Shown: positions 17,275 to 26,012, counted from the stretch's first letter. The stretch is 64,000 nucleotides of DNA from Streptomyces sp. Ag109_O5-1 (GCF_003814875.1 NZ_RKQF01000001.1:5704001-5768000); one strand, 5' to 3'. Numbers and translations are program-made. Notes: generated from the letters alone by a model not told the origin.

Positions 17275-18727
17275 GCGGGGCGTCCTTCGGGTCGATCACG
17301 TCGGGGGCGTCAGGGTCGTCGGTCCCGTCGGTGGCACCGGGGCCGGAGCCGGTGCGGGCGGTTCGGGCGGTGGGAGCGGTGGCCCGGAGGGTGTCCAGGC
17401 CGGTGGCCGGGACGGTCACGGGGAGGCGTGCGAAGACCCGGTAGCCGCCGTCCGGCCCGGACTCCGCCGTCAGCGCGCCGCCGAGCATCGCCGCACGCTC
17501 CCGCATGCCGAGCAGACCGTGCCCGGCACCCGGCGACGCCGGGGCGGGCCGGGTCGGCCGCGAGTTCCTGACGGACACCAGCAGCCCGTAGGGGACGTAC
17601 TCGATCGCGACATGGGCGGTGGCACCCGGCGCGTGCCGCAGGACGTTGCTCAGCGCCTCCTGGACGATCCGGTACGCCGACAGCTCCACACCGGAGGGCA
17701 GTTGGCGGCGGTCCCCGTCGATCCGGGTGGTCACGGTCAGACCGGCCGCCCTGGTGTTCTCGACCAGCGCGTCCAGCCGGTCCAGGGTCGGCTGCGGGCT
17801 GTGCGGGCCGGCGCCGGCGTCCTCGGACGCGTCCGCGTCGGGGCTCTCCGAGCGCAGCACGCCCAGCACTCTGCGCAGTTCGGTGAGCGCCTCCAGCGCG
17901 TTCTGCCGGATGCCGTCCAGGTTCTCCTTGAGCTCGTCCGACGGGTTTTCCACAAGGTGTGGAGCGACCTGGGCCTGGATGGAGATGACCGACATGTGGT
18001 GGGCGACCACGTCGTGCAGTTCGCGGGCGATCCGGCTGCGCTCCTCCAGGAGGGTGCGCCGGGCCCGCTCCTCCTCGGTGAGCGAGGCCTGACGGCCGAG
18101 TTCCATGCGCGCCTCGCGGCGGCCGCGCAGCGCGGTACCGAGCGCCACGACGATCGTGGCCAGGACGATGGTGACCACCGAGGTGGACTCGTGCGGCGGC
18201 GCACCCCAGACGCCGTCGAGGAGCCAGGTGACCAGTACGGTCACGGCCAGTGCCGCCACGGCCGCGCGAGCGCGGACCCGCAGCGTGAGCAGCAGCAGGA
18301 CCAGCAGGTGCGCGAAGATCCCGGCGACGGTCCAGGGCCAGGTGAAGGGGGCGTCAGCCGTCATGCCCAGCCGGCCGTGCAGAGCGATGGCGCCCACCAG
18401 CATGGCCCCGGTCGAGAGCCACCATGCCGGGACGGGCCGCCACATCGCGAGGACCACGGCGCCGCCCGGCGCGCACCCGAGCGGCAAGCCGAGCCCGGAA
18501 CCGAGATGCCCGTTGTCCAGGAGCTGGGCGATGCCGCCGATCGTGATGACGAACGCCGCCAGGCAGAGCACTCCGTGCGGCAGCCAGCGCAGCCAGACGG
18601 AGGGGGGCAGCGGGTCGGAACGGACGGTCCACAGGTCGTCGCGGAGTATCCGCAGCACGCGCGGCACGCGGTCGGACCACTCCGCCCGCCGGGTCCCCGT
18701 CTCCGTCACATCGATCAGCCTAGACAT
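17255..18727 (-). CDS. Sensor histidine kinase, HisKA_3 type (system 2)
   Basis: 490 residues. There are about six N-terminal helices, a HisKA_3 box with phospho-His in IARELHDVVAHHMSVI, a HATPase domain ending GAGHGLLGMRERAAML, and a 50-residue Thr/Ala/Asp-rich C-terminal extension (about 435-490) absent from the system 1 kinase. It overlaps both neighbours (8 bp with the acyltransferase stop, 20 bp with the regulator), so expression is coupled. The extension overlaps no recognisable domain. Confidence 0.94.
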   Translation of the reverse strand: MSRLIDVTETGTRRAEWSDRVPRVLRILRDDLWTVRSDPLPPSVWLRWLPHGVLCLAAFVITIGGIAQLLDNGHLGSGLGLPLGCAPGGAVVLAMWRPVPAWWLSTGAMLVGAIALHGRLGMTADAPFTWPWTVAGIFAHLLVLLLLTLRVRARAAVAALAVTVLVTWLLDGVWGAPPHESTSVVTIVLATIVVALGTALRGRREARMELGRQASLTEEERARRTLLEERSRIARELHDVVAHHMSVISIQAQVAPHLVENPSDELKENLDGIRQNALEALTELRRVLGVLRSESPDADASEDAGAGPHSPQPTLDRLDALVENTRAAGLTVTTRIDGDRRQLPSGVELSAYRIVQEALSNVLRHAPGATAHVAIEYVPYGLLVSVRNSRPTRPAPASPGAGHGLLGMRERAAMLGGALTAESGPDGGYRVFARLPVTVPATGLDTLRATAPTARTARTGSGPGATDGTDDPDAPDVIDPKDAPHDEHQQ

Positions 18728-20036
18728 GGCGGGCTCCCGTCGGTGTCGCCCGATCGGACGAGCGGTGCGTTCTGACGATGCGTGAACGTCCGGCGCGGGA
18801 CCGGGTGTGCGTGCGCGTACGGGTGCGGGTGCGGGTGCGGGTGCGGGAGCGGGAGCGGCGTGGGGTGCCGGGGTGCTCGTAGGTGTGGAACGCAGCCCAG
18901 CAGACGGCGAGGGTCAGGGCGAAGGCCGGGAGCCAGAGCAGGCGGGCAGCGGCCCAGCCGATGTGGTCGGGGGAGGTGTGGAGGCCGGGGAGGCGGCCGA
19001 GCAGGAGGCCGGTGGCCGTGGTCGCCATCAGGGCCGTCTGGTGCCAGAGGAAGATCGTCATGGCGGAGAGGTTCACGAAGGCCACCGCCGCCCAGGCCAT
19101 GGGCCGTCGCATGGTGCGGCGCAGCCGCTCGCGCAGCAGCAGGGCCAGGCCGCACTGCGCAAGGCCGAAGGTGACGGCGGCCAGGGTGGGCGGGTTGAGG
19201 TTGGAGACGGACGCGCCCGGGACGCCGACCATCGAGGCCGGGTAACCCGCGCAGGCTATGAGCCCGGCCGTCGCCGCCGTACCGCCGGTGAACAGGACCC
19301 AGCCGACGCGTGGGCCGTCCAGTTCGCCACGGGTCCAGGCGGCGCCCAGGGTGTACGGCACCAGCCAGCCCGCCGCCAGGTTCACCCAGCCGATGGCGGG
19401 CGGGGCGCCGAAGCCGAAACGGAGAAGGTCCACGTGGAGGACGACGGCCAGCGGCCACAGGGGGTTGAGCCGGGTGACAAGAGGGGTCGCCGCCGTCAGC
19501 GCCGCGAAGACCAGCAGGAACCAGAGGGGGGACAGGGCGAGTTTGGCGAGGGTGTGGACGGTGGTGACATCGGTGCCGGAGAGCAGCAGGGCGGTGGTCG
19601 CGATCGTCCAGAGGGTGAGGAGTGCGGCCACCGGTTTGAAAAGGCGGGACAGCCGGGCCGTCAGCCAGCGGCGGTAGGGGATGCCCTTGGCCTGGGCCGC
19701 GGTGTAACCGCGGGTTGCCACATGGCCGCCGACCAGGAAGAACACGGCGAGGGTCTGGAACACCCAGGAGATCGGGGCCAGCCGGGGCAGGTGCTGGAGG
19801 GGGCTGTCGGTGTGCAGCCTGCCGCCGTCCGCCACCAGCGCCGTGACCAGCCAGTGGCCGAGGACCACGCCGAGGATGGCGAACGCACGGAGGGCGTCCA
19901 CGGCACGGTCGCGGTCGGGCGGGGTGGCGGTGTCCATGCGGCGGGCGAGATGCCGGGTGCGGTCGGGGAGGTGCCGTACGGGGTCAAAGAGGTGTCGTAT
20001 GCGGTCGGAGAGACGAAGCGGAGGCGGCTTACGCAC
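18720..20036 (-). CDS. Acyltransferase family 3 membrane protein
   Basis: 438 residues from the GTG at 20036, which overlaps the TAA of the upstream gene by 8 bp. About ten helices begin at DRAVDALRAFAILGVVLGHWLV, the family 3 acyltransferase entry motif with its catalytic His; FFLVGGHVATRG and FLWHQTALM are also family stretches. These enzymes move acyl groups onto exported sugars, peptidoglycan or antibiotics. The C-terminus is an odd low-complexity Arg/Thr/Ser tail (RTRTRTRTRTHTRSRAG, from a GTGCGG repeat at about 18800-18855). An ATG at 19937 is an alternative start. Linkage to system 2 suggests envelope modification. Confidence 0.88.
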   Translation of the reverse strand: MRKPPPLRLSDRIRHLFDPVRHLPDRTRHLARRMDTATPPDRDRAVDALRAFAILGVVLGHWLVTALVADGGRLHTDSPLQHLPRLAPISWVFQTLAVFFLVGGHVATRGYTAAQAKGIPYRRWLTARLSRLFKPVAALLTLWTIATTALLLSGTDVTTVHTLAKLALSPLWFLLVFAALTAATPLVTRLNPLWPLAVVLHVDLLRFGFGAPPAIGWVNLAAGWLVPYTLGAAWTRGELDGPRVGWVLFTGGTAATAGLIACAGYPASMVGVPGASVSNLNPPTLAAVTFGLAQCGLALLLRERLRRTMRRPMAWAAVAFVNLSAMTIFLWHQTALMATTATGLLLGRLPGLHTSPDHIGWAAARLLWLPAFALTLAVCWAAFHTYEHPGTPRRSRSRTRTRTRTRTRTHTRSRAGRSRIVRTHRSSDRATPTGARHV

Positions 20037-21291
20037 GGCTGACCTCCGTCGTCTCGCCGAGGACGATCCGGGCGAGGTTGGCCAGGGACACCGAGCCCGG
20101 GGTGAAGTAGTCGCTGTGGCCGCCGGGGCCTGCCGCGAAGACGCGGGCGCCGAAGCGCGGGGACACGGGGTCGGGCCCGAAGCCGACGGTCGTGCCGAAG
20201 AGATCCGCCTCGATGTGCGGGACATCGGCTATCCAGTCGCCAGCTCCTCGGGCCGCCCAGAGGCGGGCGGATGTGTGCAGGGCGGCGGCCGAGGCGGCGC
20301 CGGTGCCGGGGCTGCCGACCAGGGCGATGTCGGTGACACCGAGGCCGGTGAGGGTGGGGGCGGTGCCGGCGCAGACGACCGTGCCGTAGGAATGGCAGAG
20401 GAGGGAGATCGCCGCCGGCTCGGGGGCGGTGAGGGTGCGGAGTTCGCGGATCAACTCCCTCAGGTGTGGGGCCGCTTGGCCGGCGCGGCCCGGGGTGAGG
20501 ACCGTGGTGCTGATCGTCGCCGGGGTCTTGTAGCCGAGCCAGGCGACGACGGCGGTCGGTGTGTGTGGCCGGTCGTGGGTGAGGCGTCGGTACAGGGCCT
20601 CGGCCGCGGTGTGGAAGCGGGCGTAGGTGTCGAGGGTGGTGTCCGAGCCGGGGACGAGGACGGCGACGCGGGTGGCTTGCGCCAGGTCGCCCAGGACCTC
20701 GGTGGCCTGGCCGGTGCCGCGGGCGTCGAAGTGGAGCAGGCGGCGGGCGGGGGACGCGAGGGTGCGGTCGGCGGCGGCGCGCGAAACATCGCCGTGGGCG
20801 GCGGCCATGCGGGCGGCTTCGGCGGCGTTCTCGCGGTTGGCCCGGTAGGCGGTGGTGAGGGTGGCCGCGGTGAGCGGGGCGGGGAGGCGGGCAGGGGGCG
20901 GGGCGGGGATCTGGGGCCGGGTGGCTGCGGAGAGGGGGAGGACCACGGCGGCGGTGAGAAGGGCGGCGAGGGCGGTGCGGCGCCAGCGGTGGCGGGGTGG
21001 GGGTGCCGGTGCTTGGAACGCGGGGTTCGCGTCAGTGGGGTGGGGGTCGCTCGGCGGCGCTGGTGCTGCGAGGCCGGTGCGGCCGGCGCAGGGGGTTTCG
21101 CTCGCCCGCGCCGGCGGGGTGCCGCTGCGCCCGTCCGTGCCGTCACTGGGGGCACCTCCCGGGCCCTTAAGGCACTGGGCGAGGCACGATTGCCCGCAGC
21201 CACCGTGCTTCCGGGGAACCCGCCGCCCCAAGCCGCCCGTCCCGTCCGGCCCCCCGGCAGTCCTCTCCCGCTCCCCCGTCGCACCCGCCAT
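20029..21291 (-). CDS. DUF1023-type alpha/beta hydrolase, membrane-anchored
   Basis: 420 residues as read. A hydrophobic helix with Arg-rich flank (RHRWRRTALAALLTAAVVL, about 99-118) precedes an alpha/beta-hydrolase domain of the actinobacterial DUF1023 group with nucleophile elbow CHSYG (Ser about 301), oxyanion region VAVLVPGSDTTL and a late acid/His pair in GPGGHSDYF. Residues 1-90 have unusual composition and include translation of a dispersed palindromic repeat (21145-21191), so the true start may lie downstream. It is the first gene of the hydrolase-acyltransferase-kinase-regulator operon. A lipid or ester substrate is likely. Confidence 0.82.
   Translation of the reverse strand: MAGATGERERTAGGPDGTGGLGRRVPRKHGGCGQSCLAQCLKGPGGAPSDGTDGRSGTPPARASETPCAGRTGLAAPAPPSDPHPTDANPAFQAPAPPPRHRWRRTALAALLTAAVVLPLSAATRPQIPAPPPARLPAPLTAATLTTAYRANRENAAEAARMAAAHGDVSRAAADRTLASPARRLLHFDARGTGQATEVLGDLAQATRVAVLVPGSDTTLDTYARFHTAAEALYRRLTHDRPHTPTAVVAWLGYKTPATISTTVLTPGRAGQAAPHLRELIRELRTLTAPEPAAISLLCHSYGTVVCAGTAPTLTGLGVTDIALVGSPGTGAASAAALHTSARLWAARGAGDWIADVPHIEADLFGTTVGFGPDPVSPRFGARVFAAGPGGHSDYFTPGSVSLANLARIVLGETTEVSRA
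21145..21191. repeat. Dispersed CTCCCCCAG-type palindromic element, degenerate copy
   Basis: On the minus strand it reads CTCGCCCAGTGCCTTAAGG then GCCCGGGAGGTGCCCCCAG, alignable with the copies at 22347, 34031, 37328 and 37441. It falls inside the annotated 5' part of the DUF1023 reading frame, casting doubt on that start. Confidence 0.65.
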
Positions 21292-21400
21292 GGCGGCCCT
21301 CCCCGTTCAGTTCGCCCGGCCATCGGGCTTGTCTGATCGGGAAAATTACGGAGCGGGCCGTGTCGTTCGCGTCCCGCCAGGGGACTCACCTGGGAGGTAG

Positions 21401-21417
21401 CTCTCAGGTACTACGGG
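21401..21417 (-). promoter_or_regulatory. Shared 17-bp element upstream of the DUF1023/acyltransferase/system 2 operon
   Basis: CTCTCAGGTACTACGGG, identical to 16501-16517 and in the same orientation relative to the downstream operon, about 110 bp from the annotated start. Candidate binding site for the paralogous response regulators; inferred. Confidence 0.55.
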
Positions 21418-21449
21418 TATGCCGGGGCGGGAGGCTCAGGGGCGGGTCC

Positions 21450-22325
21450 TCACCACGCCAGCTGCGCGATCTCCTCCGCCGCCACCGCGCACGCGTCCGC
21501 CGCCGGGTCGATCAGGGGGAAGTGGCCGACCTCCTCCAGCAGGGTCAGGCCCACCACCTCGCCCGCCTTGGCCGCCGCGTCCGCGTAGGCCTCGGCGACC
21601 GCCTGCGGGACGACCTCGTCCGCGCGGCCCTGGACCAAGGTGGTCGCGATGCCCGTGGGGAGCAGGAGCGCGGGGTCCGCGTAGCGCTGGCGTTCGGTGA
21701 ACTTGGCTTCTCCACCCAGGAGTTGGAGCGCCGCGTTGCCGCAGACGTCCAGCTTCTCCGCCATCGCGAAGTCCGCGATCGGGGCCAGCGCCACGACACC
21801 GCGCAACTGCGCCGGGGCGGGGATGCGCCACGCGGCGTCGGCGGGCAGGACATGCCGTGCCGCCGCCCACAGGGCCAGGTGGCCGCCCGCCGAGTGGCCG
21901 GTGAGGACCATGCGGCGGAGGTCCGCCTGGGGCAGTGCCTCGCGGGCCAGACCCGGCAGCGCGTCCAGCGCGGCCGCCACGTCGTCGAAGGTGTCCGGCC
22001 AGCGGCCCGCCACAGGTGCCGTACCGCCCTGTGCGGGCAGCGTCGCGCCGCGCCGGTACTCCACGTTGGCCACCGCGAAACCGCGCCGGGCCAGGTAGTC
22101 GGCGAAGGGGGTGATGTGACCGCGGTCGTACGGCGCACGCCACGCCCCGCCGTGCAGGACCACCACGAGCGGAGCCAGCGGCTCCTCGATGCGCGGGGCG
22201 TAGAAGTCGATCACCTGGTCGGGATGGTCGCCGTAGGCCGCCGTGGCGTCGGGCGCGACATGCGGGTGCGAGAAGGCCGACTCCTCCTCGGCGGCGGCCC
22301 GTGCTGCTGCGGCGTCGTCCGGCAT
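21450..22325 (-). CDS. Alpha/beta hydrolase, probable kynurenine formamidase
   Basis: 291 residues. The motif HGGAW (about 58-62) matches the HGGxW oxyanion motif of kynurenine formamidases, and the nucleophile elbow is GHSAG (Ser about 145). It hydrolyses, by inference, N-formylkynurenine to kynurenine and formate between the KynA and KynU steps. Context strongly supports this: it follows kynA and kynU on the same strand. The ATG at 22325 has GGTTGGAG upstream. A 230-bp gap with a palindromic repeat separates it from kynU, so it may have its own promoter. A generic carboxylesterase is the alternative. Confidence 0.78.
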   Translation of the reverse strand: MPDDAAAARAAAEEESAFSHPHVAPDATAAYGDHPDQVIDFYAPRIEEPLAPLVVVLHGGAWRAPYDRGHITPFADYLARRGFAVANVEYRRGATLPAQGGTAPVAGRWPDTFDDVAAALDALPGLAREALPQADLRRMVLTGHSAGGHLALWAAARHVLPADAAWRIPAPAQLRGVVALAPIADFAMAEKLDVCGNAALQLLGGEAKFTERQRYADPALLLPTGIATTLVQGRADEVVPQAVAEAYADAAAKAGEVVGLTLLEEVGHFPLIDPAADACAVAAEEIAQLAW

Positions 22326-22346
22326 GCTCCAACCTCTCAACGGCGA

Positions 22347-22384
22347 TGGGGGTACCTCCCAGGCTTTCGGCACTGGGGGAGACT
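22347..22384. repeat. Dispersed CTCCCCCAG-type palindromic element
   Basis: GGGGGTACCTCCCAGGCTTT then CGGCACTGGGGGAG, with the ends able to pair (CTCCCCCAGTGCC / GGGAGGTACCCCC in reverse). It lies 20 bp upstream of the formamidase start, between kynU and the hydrolase. Confidence 0.75.
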
Positions 22385-22553
22385 TTGGCGGACCAGGTGG
22401 GGAACACGGCCGTTGGCCGGGACGGTATCAGGCCGGTGACGTGCGGGGACACGCGGATGTCACGCACGGTGAGGATTAAACGGTTCTGTACCGTCCCGGC
22501 CCCCACACTGGGATCGCTATGTCGTCATGTCGCCCGTCGTTTCCGCCGGTTGA

Positions 22554-23750
22554 CTAGGCGACGGACGCTCCCGCCACCTCCCCCAGCACCCGCGCCGCCC
22601 GCTCCACGTCCGCGAAACCGACGTACAGCGGAGTGAAGCCGAAGCGGAGGACGTCGGGGTGCCGGAAGTCCCCGACCACGCCCCGCTCGATCAGCCGTTT
22701 CATCACGTCCCCGGCATCGGGGCAGCGCAGCGCGATCTGGCTGCCGCGCTCCTCGTGCGCCACCGGGGTCACCGACCGGACGCGGCCCTCCGGGAGGTAC
22801 GCCTCGACGCACTCCAGGAAGAAGTCCGTCAGCGCAAGGGACTTGGTGCGTACGGCCGCCACCGGCACCCCGTCCCAGACCTCCAGCGCCGCCTCCAGGG
22901 CCAGCATGGAGAGGATGTCCGGGGTGCCGACGCGGCCGCGCACCGATCCTTCGGCCGGTTCGTACGCCGAACGCATCCCGAAGGGCTCGGCGTGCGAGTT
23001 CCAGCCGGGAAGCGGGGAGTCGAAGCGGTCCTGCAGATCGCGGCGGACGTACAGGTACGCGGGTGAACCCGGGCCGCCGTTCAGGTACTTGTACGTGCAG
23101 CCGACCGCCAGGTCGACCCTGTGCTCGTCCAGGTCCACCGGCAGTGCGCCCGCGCTGTGGCACAGGTCCCAGACGGACACGGCCCCGGCCGCGTGGATCG
23201 CGGCGGTGAGGGAGGGGAGATCGTGCAGCCGCCCGGTGCGGTAGTCGACGTGGTTGAGCAGGACGGCCGCGGTGCGGTCGCCGAGCGCGTCAGGCACCTC
23301 GGCCGGTGCCAGGGGACGCGGCACACAGCCCGTCAGCCGGGCCGCGGACTCGGCGATGTACCCGTCCGTGGGGAAGGTCGTCGCGTCGACGAGGATCTCG
23401 TCCCGGCCCTCCCCCGCGAGCCGTACCGCGCCGACGAGTGCCTTGAACACGTTGACACTCGTGGAGTCGCCGACCACGATCTGGCCGGCCGCCGCGCCGA
23501 CCAGCGGGGCGATCCGGTCGCCGATCCGCTCGGGCGCCGTCCACCAGCCGCTCTCGTCCCAGGACCGGATCCGCAGCTCGCCCCACTGCCGGCGGACGAC
23601 GTCCTCGACATGGCCGGGGACGTTCGCCGGCAGGGCGCCCAGCGAGTTGCCGTCCAGGTAGACGACCTCGTCGAGGACGAAGCGGGACCGGAGCCCGGCC
23701 AGGTCGTCCGACGCGTCCAGCTTCTCTGCCCTCAGGGCCAGTTCAGACAT
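22554..23750 (-). CDS. kynU: Kynureninase
   Basis: 398 residues, typical length. PLP-dependent fold type I enzyme that cleaves kynurenine to anthranilate and alanine. Visible signatures are VYLDGNSLGALP near the N-terminus, the phosphate-binding VGDSTSVNVFK, the substrate/PLP region DLCHSAGALPVDLDEHRVD, and the Schiff-base Lys in GCTYKYLNGGPGSPAYLYV. The start at 23750 overlaps the kynA stop by 8 bp, so KynA and KynU are coupled. Anthranilate could feed primary or secondary metabolism. Confidence 0.95.
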   Translation of the reverse strand: MSELALRAEKLDASDDLAGLRSRFVLDEVVYLDGNSLGALPANVPGHVEDVVRRQWGELRIRSWDESGWWTAPERIGDRIAPLVGAAAGQIVVGDSTSVNVFKALVGAVRLAGEGRDEILVDATTFPTDGYIAESAARLTGCVPRPLAPAEVPDALGDRTAAVLLNHVDYRTGRLHDLPSLTAAIHAAGAVSVWDLCHSAGALPVDLDEHRVDLAVGCTYKYLNGGPGSPAYLYVRRDLQDRFDSPLPGWNSHAEPFGMRSAYEPAEGSVRGRVGTPDILSMLALEAALEVWDGVPVAAVRTKSLALTDFFLECVEAYLPEGRVRSVTPVAHEERGSQIALRCPDAGDVMKRLIERGVVGDFRHPDVLRFGFTPLYVGFADVERAARVLGEVAGASVA

Positions 23751-24582
23751 GGGACCTCGCCGTCCACAGCTCCGGGAACACGTTCTTGCGGGCGCGCTTC
23801 TCCAGCCAGGCGACCCCGGCCGAGCCGCCGGTGCCGGGCTTGGATCCCATGGAGCGGCGGGTGGCGACCAGGTGGTCGTTGCGCCAGCGCCAGACGAGTT
23901 CGGCGACATCGGTCAGCGCCTCGCCGAGCCGGGCGAGCTCGGCGTCCTCGGCGCCGGAGTAGACGGCGGTCCAGGCGGCCTCGACGGCGTCGAAAGGCTC
24001 GTACCGCAGCGATATGTCGCGCTGCAGCACCGCGTCCGGGATCGCGTACCCGCGCCGCGCCAGCACCCGCACCACCTCGTCGTACAGACTTGGCTCGTAC
24101 AGCGCCTTCTCCAGTTCCGCGTGGACGCGGGGCGCGCCGCGGTGCGGTACGAGCATGGACGCGGACTTCTCGCCGAGCAGGAACTCCATCCGGCGGTACA
24201 TCGCCGACTGGAAGCCGGAGCCCTCGCCGAGGGCGGAGCGGTAGGAGTTGAACTGGGCGGGGGTGAGCTGGCCGAGCGGCTTCCAGGAGGCGTTCAGCGC
24301 CTCCAGTTCACGGGTGGAGCGCTTCAGCGCGGCGATCGCGACGGGGATGTCGTCGCTGCGCAGGGCCGCCGCCGCGGTCTCCCACTCGTGGACGATGACG
24401 GTGAACCACAGCTCCATCACCTGGGTCGTGACCAGGAAGACCATCTCTCCGGGATCGTCGGAGAGGGTGTGCTGGAGGTGGGTGAGCACGTCCGCCTTGA
24501 CGTAGTCCTCGTACGGCGTCGTGCCTGCGAAGTCGAGATGCGGGGTCTCGGGCTCGTGGTTTTCGAGAGCCTCTTGGGACAT
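23743..24582 (-). CDS. kynA: Tryptophan 2,3-dioxygenase
   Basis: 279 residues. Heme enzyme opening the indole ring of tryptophan to N-formylkynurenine. Conserved regions: TPYEDYVKADVLTHLQ, FLVTTQVMELWFTVIVHEWE, SGFQSAMYRRMEFLLG and the substrate-contact WRNDHLVATRRSMGSKPGTGGSAGVAWL near the C-terminus. The ATG at 24582 has an ideal AGGAGA ribosome site; the longer frame is rejected. It is the first gene of the catabolic operon kynA-kynU-(formamidase). Confidence 0.96.
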   Translation of the reverse strand: MSQEALENHEPETPHLDFAGTTPYEDYVKADVLTHLQHTLSDDPGEMVFLVTTQVMELWFTVIVHEWETAAAALRSDDIPVAIAALKRSTRELEALNASWKPLGQLTPAQFNSYRSALGEGSGFQSAMYRRMEFLLGEKSASMLVPHRGAPRVHAELEKALYEPSLYDEVVRVLARRGYAIPDAVLQRDISLRYEPFDAVEAAWTAVYSGAEDAELARLGEALTDVAELVWRWRNDHLVATRRSMGSKPGTGGSAGVAWLEKRARKNVFPELWTARSHV

Positions 24583-24744
24583 CGCTGTCTCCTGTAGTAC
24601 TCCGGGTAGCGGTCCGCCCCTGCCGATGCCGACACGGGGGCCCCGGTCCCCACCAGCATCTTCCGCAACGTAACCGGACACGGCAAGGCCCGCCTGTCGG
24701 GAATCGCCGTCCGGCCCCGGACCCGGCCTCGGATCCGCCCCGGC

Positions 24745-25926
24745 TCAGGCGCGGATCGTCCGTCCCCGGTGCAGCCGGCCGGGCACGCCGGTGAACTGCA
24801 GGTCCAGGCCGGCCCCGTCGCGTTCGGCGTGGATGTGCAGATGGGGTTCGGTGCTGTTGCCGGTGTTGCCGACCTCGCCGAGGAGCTGCCCGGCCCGGAC
24901 CGTGTCGCCCTCGGACACCGTCACCGAACCTGGGCGCAGATGGGCCATCTTGACTATCTCCCGGCCGGTGTCGAGGAAGACGTGGTTGCCGTACGGCGGC
25001 TGGTAGCGGATCTCCCCGGGCCGCTGGTCCGGAACGGTGCCTGCGGCGGAGATCACCCGGCCGTCGCAGGGGGAGCGGACCGGGCGCCCGTAGGCGGCGT
25101 ACGCGGCCGGTTCGCGGCCGGGCCGGGTACGGGTGCCGTACGGGCCGAGTGCGACCAGGTCGAGGGCGCCGCGCTGTTCCGCCATCCGGGCGTGGTGGTT
25201 CACCGCCGGGCCGCCGCCCTGTACGACGTACCAGGCGCCCTCCAGCGGGAAGAGCAGCGGCCGGGACAGCGGGGCCCGCCAGCGGTGCAGCCGGGCGGTG
25301 ACGACCAGGGAACCGGCCGCCGCGAGCAGTACGGCGCCGGCGGTGAGGCCGAGCACGCCGTGGCCGGCCGGCAGTCCCGGCAGCCGCCAGGCCGAGGCGA
25401 GGGCGGCGACGGCACCCGCCTCGACCGTGTGCCGCAGCGGGCGGGGCTGCATCGCCGGTGCGCCGCAGCCCTCGACGACCACGTAGAAGGCGGCGAGGGT
25501 CGCCATGTCGGCGAGCCAGGTGGTGCGGTCGCCGGCCGTCCACACGGTCAGGACGTTCCAGAGGACGACCAGGCCCAGGTAGACCATCCAGGTGAGGGCG
25601 GCGGACCGGCGGGGGCGTCGGCGGGGCGGTGTGTAACGGGCGCCTTCGATGCGCAGCGCGGTGAGTTCGCCGTCGGGGGCCACCTGGGCCCAGGCCCGCA
25701 CCCGGCCCGTGCTGCCGGACACGATCAGCCCGTCCGGGCTGTCGGTGACGGTGGCGAACTCGCCGATACGGGCGGCCGTGGCATGCACGATCCGCTCCAG
25801 TGTCGCCACCCCGACCGCTTCCGTCACCCGTGGGGCGAGCCGGGGCCACTGGTCCGGGTCCGCGGTCAGGAACCGTGCCAGGGCGTCGGCCTCCGGAGGC
25901 TGTTGGGCCGATCTCGGATCTCGCAC
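24745..25926 (-). CDS. Membrane-anchored M23-family metallopeptidase (LytM domain)
   Basis: 393 residues from a GTG at 25926. The N-terminal ~110 residues are cytoplasmic-like. Hydrophobic helices span about 115-230. A C-terminal LytM/M23 beta domain (about 250-390) has the zinc/catalytic motif region NHHARMAEQRGALDL and TEPHLHIHAERDG, with GVVISAAGTV-like strands. M23 enzymes cut peptidoglycan cross-links. The usual first zinc motif HxxxD is replaced by H-x5-Q-RGALD, so activity is not certain. It lies next to the IS110 element, which has landed upstream of its promoter. Confidence 0.86.
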   Translation of the reverse strand: MRDPRSAQQPPEADALARFLTADPDQWPRLAPRVTEAVGVATLERIVHATAARIGEFATVTDSPDGLIVSGSTGRVRAWAQVAPDGELTALRIEGARYTPPRRRPRRSAALTWMVYLGLVVLWNVLTVWTAGDRTTWLADMATLAAFYVVVEGCGAPAMQPRPLRHTVEAGAVAALASAWRLPGLPAGHGVLGLTAGAVLLAAAGSLVVTARLHRWRAPLSRPLLFPLEGAWYVVQGGGPAVNHHARMAEQRGALDLVALGPYGTRTRPGREPAAYAAYGRPVRSPCDGRVISAAGTVPDQRPGEIRYQPPYGNHVFLDTGREIVKMAHLRPGSVTVSEGDTVRAGQLLGEVGNTGNSTEPHLHIHAERDGAGLDLQFTGVPGRLHRGRTIRA

Positions 25927-26012
25927 GTCTGCTCCCGTTACCTTCTAGACGGCCCCGATCTTGGGGCTCCCGGCCTTCTGGCCCGGCATGACTTTTGCCC
26001 CCTGTCGACCAT

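Noticed and set aside
24591..24604. Third copy of the CTCAGGTACTACGGG element near kynA
   Set aside because: Only GTAGTAC is shared, and it is part of the kynA ribosome-binding region.
25927..26012. ydaO-type (c-di-AMP) riboswitch before the M23 gene
   Set aside because: Cell-wall peptidases of Streptomyces can have one, but the conserved riboswitch core sequences are not visible here; only a short GCCCC/GGGGC hairpin is present.
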